From: Gyrodactylus bullatarudis
Taxonomy: Eukaryota; Platyhelminthes; Monogenea; Gyrodactylidea; Gyrodactylidae
NCBI GenBank assembly: GCA_012064415.1
Contig: SSNU01000041.1
Coordinates: forward strand, 70,330 to 134,329
Length of the DNA stretch: 64,000 nt
Direction of reading: 5' to 3'
Shown piece by piece: positions 56,071 to 64,000 of this stretch (position 1 is the first letter of the stretch; each line of letters opens with the position of its first letter). The position numbers and the translations under genes were made by a program. Under the pieces are notes generated by a model that saw only the letters and a program-made list of their open reading frames with translations, made no database searches and was not told the DNA's origin.

Positions 56071-59000
56071 TTAATTTTCATTTGAGTCAGCTTCAATGTC
56101 ATCGTTCATTTCATCGATAAATTTGAACTCTTGAATAAATTTGGCTAGTTCAAGGTCACCAGCGCGAAGAGCCTCCTCGTCTGGCCTCTTTCCGTCGTTA
56201 TCGAGAACCAAGTTGGAACAGCCAGCAGATAAAAGAATTGAGCATACTTTCTTACGTTGGCACCAGGCGGCTTTATGTAAGGCTGTTTGCCCCTTTTCTG
56301 CATCCCGCATTGACAAAAGTTCCGGTTCAACTATATATCAGTAACATACATAAGAAATTTATAGATAACTATTCATCTGTATTTTTAAGAAGATGAAATG
56401 TTTTTGAGATTTTTAGTACAACTTACTTTGTATAAGGAATCGAGTTATTTCTTCCCGGCCGAATCGGGCAGCCTGATGTAGACAGGTCATTCCATTATTT
56501 GGATCAAGGGACAAGATATCAGCTCCGTCTTCAATTAGCCCACGGACTCTATCCAGTTGACCCCGTTTACAGGCATCATGGAGACTTCGGTTCATGGCCT
56601 GTAGGAAACTGTCTCTTCTCTTTTGTTGTTTGGCATCGAAGCCGAGCTGATTGGGACTGTATGCATAGGAGAGATGAGAAAATCTTGCCTAAAGTGTGCA
56701 ATGATAGAGAAACTCACTTGCGTCCACCCATGAGGGAACACCTCCTGATTACGTTGCTAACAGCAACAACAGCAGCCTCCTCAGGGGTAACATAAATTGC
56801 TGGGCCTTGTTGGAGTGTTGACCTCCTCTGGTTGATGTTTTGATCCATCTTCTCTGAGTTTCTTGGTTGATATGATGCCCTACGGAATGATGATCTACGA
56901 TTTGATTCCGATCTGAAAAGTTTCTGATCTGGATGAACGTTTGTCTCAAGTGGACTCTCGTCAATTTCAGTTTCTTCTGGTCTTTCCTCTTGTTCTTGAA
57001 TAGTTTCATCGCCGATACCTTCACCAAATTCATCCAGAGTTGAATCTTCATTCAGCCAGAATGATACCATACTTTCCTCGCTTTGCATAGCGAACGACTT
57101 GAGGGTTGCGGAAACTGCTGCTTTCGTTGCTGACTCGACCATTGCCATTATAGCGGGTGAGTTAAATATATGATTCATTTGAGTGTGAGCAATGGAAGCA
57201 CTTTTGATGCGTTTTTGACCTGAATTTGTAGGGAACAAACTTTGTCGACGTTGACGTAATCCCGATGGAGCTTTCGAAATATTCTTGATAATTTGAGCAG
57301 GATTTTCACTCTGAGAACGACTCCTAGCCTCTGGTTGATCTTCGACGCTGAGACAGATATAAAGTGTAAACTCAAAAAATATGGAACAAAAAAAGAAAAC
57401 TTACGTTGATAAGGAATTGTTTCTCTCGGATCCTGGAGAACTCTGGATGGTGCTGGTTCTCTTCAACTCAATTGGTGTCCGTTTGATTGGTTTTTGAGTT
57501 TCTTTCTCCTCTGTTTCAACATAGAGCTCATTTAAACTGTCCTGGCCCTTGATTTGGCTCTGTTGTTCCTCACCAAAAGAATCTTTTTCCGTAAACTCCT
57601 TGTGCTCAGATATTTCACTGAGAACCTTGGCAATGCTGGAACTAACCAGGGTATCTCTTCTCTTGCACGAGTCATTCGAAAGAATGGACTCATCCTCATA
57701 AGACTCGTTCTTGTAATTTTCCCCAACAGAATAAATCCCAGTGTTGTTGGGAGACTCTTGACTTTGATTATTCCAATCCTGGTCTAAAATAAGAACATGT
57801 TCCGAATTCAAATCTGTGATGTAGTAGAAAGACTCTTGAGACTTTTCGATCCTGAACAGTCTCTCATTCGTTGTTGCTAGGGTATTAAATTGTTGAATAA
57901 CTTTTAGACTTGAAACTCTGATAGAAACTTACAGTCGAGAAAAAACCAATTATTTGAAAGATAAAACTTTTCACCCTGTACAATAATGGGGGTCTTTTGG
58001 GCGGCTGATAAAACATACTCTCGTAAGACATCCAGTGTTGCATCATTCTCTATTGAAACCATACTCAAGGGGAAAGCTGTTGGGATATGAAAATTAGAGA
58101 AATCAAATTGCTCACATGTCTGCTGGACCAATTCACGGTCGTATCCGACATCCTCATAATCCGTGTAGCTTATTACACTAATCTCCATTCGGATGCGTTC
58201 CGATATGGAACTCTCTCTCGGCAACAAGGGCGCAGCAAAGTTACCATCACTAAGGTAAGTTAATTAAAAATCATTTATGATACCTACTCAAAGGACATAT
58301 TTATCGATGACTTTCGCTTTGTCTTCCTAATAAGAGAGGCCTGACTCCTACGCCAGATTCGAATAATCGATGGCTTAAGCCGACAAGGCTCGCCATCAAC
58401 TTGCATTGGCACAGTTTTACTTGTGGTCAGAATAGCTGTCCTACATTGACAAATGCGTAGGCCATGTCCACCCACCTGCAGGGTAGCTAGAGAGGTTGAA
58501 GTAAAACCAATAACCTCAAGATAACCGTCGTCAATCCTCTGCGGTTCAAAGCCCATGTTGTATGTTGGATTACCCCAAGGCATGGTACCTGCACTATACC
58601 TGGGAATATTGAGAAAGAGCAGGCAATGCAACTTCAAGGCTCTGATTCTCGGGGTCAGATCCAATCGATCACACTGAGGAGAAAAAATCATTCAACTTTA
58701 GTATTCATGGTCGAGTTTGTATGTTGTTACCTGGAGGGTAATGTGATCAGTCAAGTCTCGCCATGAACGCTTGAGAAGATCTTTTCCACCGACGCCGAAA
58801 TAAAACATTTTATTCTTTAGTCGACTATTGAACTTTTCGGGATTGGCCTCTGAAAAAAAGAGCAGTTTCCCATCTTTATCTTGGAGTTAGTTGGAGGGGG
58901 GAGCAATATCACTTACCTCTTGATTCATGAAACTCTAGTGCTGCAGCAGCATCAGCGCCAAGAGAAAAGTAATTGTTGAACACGTTAATCATCATCTCAT

Positions 59001-62000
59001 CCTCGAGACCTTCAACATCGCCGAGGTCTCTGGACTCGTTCGTGTTAGTTGTTATTCCGCCAGTGTCATCTGCTTCACTGTTTGTAGTTGCATTATTCAA
59101 TTGAGCCTGTTGCTGGGATGCAGGTTTCTTACTACAGTTCAAAGCCTGGCCACTTTCTCCGTAGTTGTTGTTCTCTTGAGTGTTGTACTCTTCATCCTCG
59201 AGGCTCGAGAGGCAATTCGAATTTGCCTCAACACTAACATTCCACCTGAAATGAGTAGTGAAATTATATACAACTTTTCTCGTCTTCTCTTTCCTCCTCT
59301 CTCTCTCTCTCTTGTCAATTCTATAGAGCAAGATGAAGGATGCTTATTCTAAAGGTGGGAAAAAAATCATGATGAGAATCAATTTGTTCCCTTGAAGAAT
59401 TACATGTGAACCAAGTGAGTACAATAAGAATTTTATATTTTATCTATAATACATTATGAATTAAAGATACAAGTCTAAATCAAGTTGGAACTGCAGACAA
59501 TTGCCAGGTTATACATTTTATTGAATGAATGTGCATAAACTCAGTACTGGATCAGGTTTCTCCAGCATCCGGATAGCAATTCGACCATTACTACTACTCT
59601 TGTACTGTAAGGGATTATTACTAATATACTCTCTGTACTGTACTATAGAAGCCCATTCTCGAATTTTATCATAATAATTTGTGTAAAATGAACATTGTAT
59701 AGATAGAGATATTTTAGTCGTTACAAATAATAGTAAAGATTAGTATTATTATCATTATTATTCTAATGAGGATAAACATTGTGTGTGTACACCATTAATA
59801 GTGGTGTAATACAGTAATGGTAATAGTAATAGTTTGGCATAATAATTTAACTGATTTCACAGAGAGAAAGAGAGTTGAGACGAGATAATTTGAAATAGGA
59901 ATGTTTTGCAAGCCTACATCCACCACAATACAGGCATGATGATAATGATTGTCTTTTTTTCTCCCTTTGATAATACATTCATAAATATAGAGTTTAATTT
60001 GACTCAGAAATTAACTCAGAGAGTTTCCCAATAAAACTGACGCAGCATTAGAGAAATGCTCTTCGTCTTGACCCATTTTCAGTAGTGTATTCAGAACCAC
60101 CGAGGAAGGCGTGTGAAGACGATCACGGTTAAATCGTTTGAATGACCAATGGCTGAGAATTATATTTAATACCTGATGATGAGGATTACTATTCCATTCT
60201 AAACATTTATGTAAACAGACACAGAGAGTTTCATTAATGCTAGAATCTTTGTCTTAAAATCTGGAGTCTTAAAATGGAATAGTAATCCTCTTCATTCAAG
60301 GTCATTCAAACGCCTTCTTCGATGATTATCATCTAGTTAACGCTAAAGGGACAGTTCTCTAATGCAATGTAGTGAATAATACTTTTGGCTCACCTGTCCA
60401 ATTGCACAACTGATCCTTCGTCAACGTATTGGATAATCTTTTTAACTGATTCATCAACGTAGCCCTAGTGGAAAAAAGCCTTTTTCAATTGATTTCAACA
60501 GTATTTGAAGATAATTCCACATTCGAATTAGCAGATTAGCTGCATATTGATTGATTAGCTCAGATTATGAGACCCCCTTTGAATTCATGATGATTTACAT
60601 TGTGTGTTCTCGAAGAGATAAAGAAGAACTTGAAAGAGAAGAGGAAAGATTCCTTTTGATACAATTTTAATCACAGAAATAGGAAAATTCTCGTTTGTCG
60701 TGATAGAATTTAAAGAAAAAAATTAAATCTTTCCGTGTGTACTCTGGTTTACAAGGGTGACATTCAATCTACACTCAGTATGATTTATGGGAGATGCTTT
60801 GAAAGACCAAGAAAAGTTTTCATTCATTTCCTCACCTGGAAGTTAGTTGTTGAGAGGAATGAAACTCTAGTTGGGTATTACCCAACTAATAGTCGGATGG
60901 TCAAATAGTTTTAGATAAAACAATTTTCTCCCATCCACAAAAGGGAGGACGACATGCACTTGAACTCATCATGTATAATAATTCCCTCTTGGAACAGGAA
61001 TAATGAGGATAATACAATCAATCTACTCAATCAAGAGAGTACCACAAGCCAAGAGGTACACCAACAATACAATTTGTACATACTCAAATTATATAACGTT
61101 CAATAAATACTTTTGACTAAAAAGCAGAAAATAGAAGCTCACAGGTCCCCAGTTTAGTGTTCTAGCCAAATCGTTCCCTGTGCCAAGGGGCAAGATGGCA
61201 CAAGGAGGGAAGGGTTTTATTCCAGTTGATTCGATTGTCGTCAGAATCCATCCCATTGTTCCATCACCTCCACAGACGAGAATTCTAAGATTTGCCACGC
61301 TTTTATACAACTCGAGAGCCAGCTTCGGCCCAGAAACTGAAATATCAAAGACCTGTCTAGGATTTAGGAGCCATTGGAACTTTTGCAGTAGCTTTGCTCC
61401 CTGATTACCTCCAGAACGACAGTTGACCAGGATCAAAAGGGGATGCGGTATTGGGGTATTACTCTGTCTGTGGGTTGTTTGATTCGGACACTTTATTACA
61501 AAAGGGATTTTAGATTTGACTAGACGTCTGGAGTGCATTCGGTGGAGTGGTTCACTGAGTCGGCTGACATTCTTCTCCGAGTCCAAGGTGGTCGAGATCT
61601 GTATTAGGAAAATGAGAAAGGAAGAAAGAGACTCACTCTCTGATTTATACGATAAATCCATGTGGGCGGTACAATGACTGAGGCCATGGATCCGAGGGTG
61701 CATGGTTCTGTCATCAGATGGATCATAAAGCATTGCATTCGGTTGTGATAGGTATCCTTGCACCAGCTGCAAGTGATCGCCAAGACTTCCTGTCGTTCAG
61801 AAACAATCAAAACATTAACCCCCAATGGGCCAATGGCCAACTCACCTTGTTAAATGGCAACTTCATTTGAAAGGACTGAAAGAGACGGATGGAAAAATCA
61901 ATCATCAACTCATGAGTAGAGTTGTAAATGTTTTTTCTCCTCAGACTCTACACTCGTGCATGTATTAAAAGTTTATTTGAGCATCTTTGATAGCGTACAA

Positions 62001-63630
62001 AGGGAAGGGAACGAGAGATCATGCATATACAGTTTTGTTCTCGTTCATTCCTACGCTCACTTGCCCACGTAATGCATTTATTTTATATGTACAATTGTTT
62101 GATGATTTAAGAGTTATTATTATCTAGATTCTCCTCAAAACATTCCTCTTTTGTTATTTTTCCCAAATTCACTTTACGAAAATAAGAAATATACATTAGA
62201 GTGGAGATGACAATTTTTGCTTCCTACCCTTTTATTCGAGAAAACTTTCCCAATGCATCGAATTGAATGCATGTACATTTGAACAATAATGACTGCTTGC
62301 AAGATGGAGATTCTATGAGATATTTTATCAGACTCCTCTCTCGGAGAGATATTTCCCATGCAGTGCTCACTGACCAATAATAACACGATTGGTGTTGGTA
62401 TCAGGATATTTTTATTCAAACAAGAATTTTCTGGCCCAAAACTTGCCGCTGATCCGGCTGATAGAGCGCCCACGAGCTGAGATATTGGCCAAAACACTAA
62501 TTTGCACAAAATTTCAGACTATCACTAATAATAATTTCATTTTTCCGGTAATGAACCGTAATATGAAACAGAAGTCACACTATTGAACAGAAGAAAAAAT
62601 GAGGAATCTAACTGTAACCAAATTATGGGTTTATAAAAGGTTCATGTCCCTAATTAAAGAGAAGAAAAAAAAATTTTGTGAAGAAAAATAAAAAAATAAG
62701 AGTATTTCTTGCGTCAAAATCTAAATAACTCGAAAACGGTACAAGGTAACTCCATTTTTTTGACAATTGCGTAATTATTATTATGATTTTCAGAGGAATG
62801 ATTCATGATATGAGAAGTATTCAGGAGAAACTATTTATGGAGGAAAAAGAGGAAAAACTCACTTTGCCGCATTGCTTACATTTGCCGTCCTGACGCTTGC
62901 TATGTACCCAATGATGTCTGACAATATTCTATAGGAATAAAAATTAGATAAATCTGATCCTGAGAAATTATCACGTACGTTCAATATTGAATTGTTAGTA
63001 CTGGAGGAATCTTCCCTGAACGTCGGCTTGCACATAAAGTTTATCTGGACGAAAATCGATTAGAAAACATTTTTCCATATTCTGGACTGGACTCTTTATA
63101 CATAGGTCCTAATTGAGGGAAAAAATTACCTTTTGAAGGCGCTCCACGCACCCCTCATGAACGACAATGTGACATGCGGAACATTTTCTTTTGGCACCCG
63201 ACTGAGAGAAATGAGAGGAAATGCGATAGACTCTTGAGTTGAGAGACATAGTCTAGGGTAAACTCACAATACATTCAGAATCGTCGAGGAAACAGTTGTA
63301 TCCAGACGACTGTATGGGAGACCAGTAATGCTCACCAATTTTAACTGTTGACTAGAGTAAAATAATTAACTGTAATTAGAAGAGTAACTCATAGCCTACT
63401 TGAATACAACTACTACTATTACTATTAGTCTCTTGAATGGCATCTACATCATGCCAGAGAGGGTCTAATGAAATTATCCTTTCTCTAGAATATAATCCAC
63501 TTGAACAGAATTCAAAACATTTAAAGACTATTGATTCATTATTGTTATAGAGAATCTTTTCAATGGGAAGATGTATTTCTACAGTGTTAATTGATTTTAA
63601 ATGCAAGGATAATCTATCACTCGTTCAAGA
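56071..63630 (-). CDS. Diacylglycerol kinase zeta/iota type (5' end not found)
   Basis: DGK converts diacylglycerol to phosphatidic acid and ends DAG signalling; the insect member is rdgA. Read from the right: two C1 domains at 63350-61610 ([53 protein letters not shown]); the catalytic DAGKc at 61600-60394 ([42 protein letters not shown]); the accessory DAGKa at 59260-57800 ([40 protein letters not shown]-type PMQVDGEPC); and C-terminal ankyrin repeats at 56595-56071 ([29 protein letters not shown]). C1-C1-kinase-ankyrin order defines the zeta/iota class. An Asn/Thr/Glu-rich insertion (59210-59000) splits the kinase halves. The tail ends SNEN, without the PDZ ligand of the vertebrate proteins. 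The first exon seen (63630-63410) has no ATG in frame, so the start lies further right or beyond the window. Confidence 0.93.
60045..60365. mobile_element. Inverted-repeat (MITE-like) insertion in a DGK intron
   Basis: Ends are gcattagaga and tctctaatgc, and internal blocks pair: gaggattactattccatt at about 60182 with aatggaatagtaatcctc at about 60274, and cgtttgaatgac at about 60131 with gtcattcaaacg at about 60301. Arms are diverged, the centre is unpaired, and there is no coding capacity. The right end is 29 bp from the donor of the DGK exon 60464-60394. Confidence 0.75.
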
Positions 63631-64000
63631 GTTCAGTCAAGGAATCTTGAGAAGTATTCAACAAGATTTTAGAGCATAAACTTGAGCCACTTTATTTTTA
63701 ACTTATTTCATTGAAAATTATTATTTCAATGAATTTGAAATCCTTTTTCATGGTAGCATTGTGCTGATAAAGCTTTAAGAAATGTACATTTTTTGTTAAT
63801 ATCATTATCTAGCAATTTTGAAATTATGAGTTTTCGTGCGTAAAATAAGAATGAGTAAGCCAATCTTGGTAGAGAGACGCAAGAATAAATTCTTTAAATT
63901 CATCATATTGATGGAGGAAAAAAGAGCGATTTGACTAAATGGTCAAAAGTTAACAGACATAATTTTCGAAAAATATTCATTGATTCTCCTTAATTTTTTG
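63631..64000. other. Right edge, probable upstream intron or 5' region of DGK
   Basis: AT-rich, with no open frame that continues the DGK protein. The missing first exon of DGK could lie beyond the window. Confidence 0.4.

Noticed and set aside
1..64000. tRNA, rRNA and snRNA genes
   Set aside because: Searched by eye for A/B-box and T-loop patterns on both strands; no candidate folded convincingly.
1..64000. Assignment of the window to a dicyemid because of 26-nt introns
   Set aside because: Introns above 1 kb and the higher gene density here do not fit what I know of that group; intron length alone is not enough.

Overview
The window is nuclear DNA of an animal (metazoan). It is AT-rich, its genes are split by GT-AG introns, and it encodes animal-specific families: muscleblind, srGAP, SGSM, a tetraspanin, a Ly6/three-finger protein, DGK zeta/iota and a trypsin-like protease with a thrombospondin type 1 module. 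Gene density is high for an animal, about 20 genes in 64 kb. Several introns are only 26-35 nt long, next to others of more than 1 kb. A small-genome protostome, perhaps an arthropod, is the best guess; the exact group is not decided by the sequence.

Layout. 0.9-4.8 kb: a divergent dynein intermediate chain gene (minus). 4.8-13 kb: a repeat-rich block with a 195-bp repeat also present at the left edge of the window, a piggyBac transposase relic, two Gag-like ORFs head to head, a Mutator-like foldback element carrying a small intact coding region, and a large imperfect inverted repeat. 13.5-20.9 kb: an eight-exon muscleblind-type splicing factor (plus) whose first intron holds a dead non-LTR retrotransposon on the opposite strand. 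21.5-27.9 kb: two small secreted proteins, a hairpin MITE, a secreted TSP1/trypsin protease, an intronless ARL13-like GTPase and a Ly6-like protein. 28.9-37.2 kb: SGSM-type RUN/TBC Rab-GAP, Golgi pH regulator GPR89 and GINS subunit PSF1. 37.7-53.7 kb: srGAP, tetraspanin, DMAP1, a Rab8/Sec4-like GTPase, CHTF8, RPRD1, mitochondrial methionyl-tRNA synthetase, MRPL23, a UQCC4-like protein and a 52-residue zinc-ribbon protein with a CaaX end. 53.7-56 kb: degraded repeat DNA. 56.1-64 kb: a DGK zeta/iota gene (minus) whose 5' end was not found.

Many neighbours are arranged head to head with only about 80-165 bp between start codons (SGSM/GPR89, tetraspanin/DMAP1, RPRD1/MARS2, MRPL23/UQCC4), which implies shared promoters. 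MRPL23, UQCC4 and MARS2 form a small mitochondrial cluster; PSF1, CHTF8, DMAP1 and RPRD1 act in replication, chromatin or transcription; SGSM, the Rab, the ARL13-like protein, GPR89, srGAP and DGK act in membrane traffic and signalling. The neighbourhood looks like dense packing rather than a functional operon.

The most unusual signals are the ultrashort introns, confirmed by family alignment in CHTF8 and MRPL23, the Mutator-like foldback element with an apparently intact 132-residue protein, and the small CaaX zinc-ribbon gene. Gene models were assembled by hand from splice signals and frame; exon totals divide by three in every model for which exons are listed.
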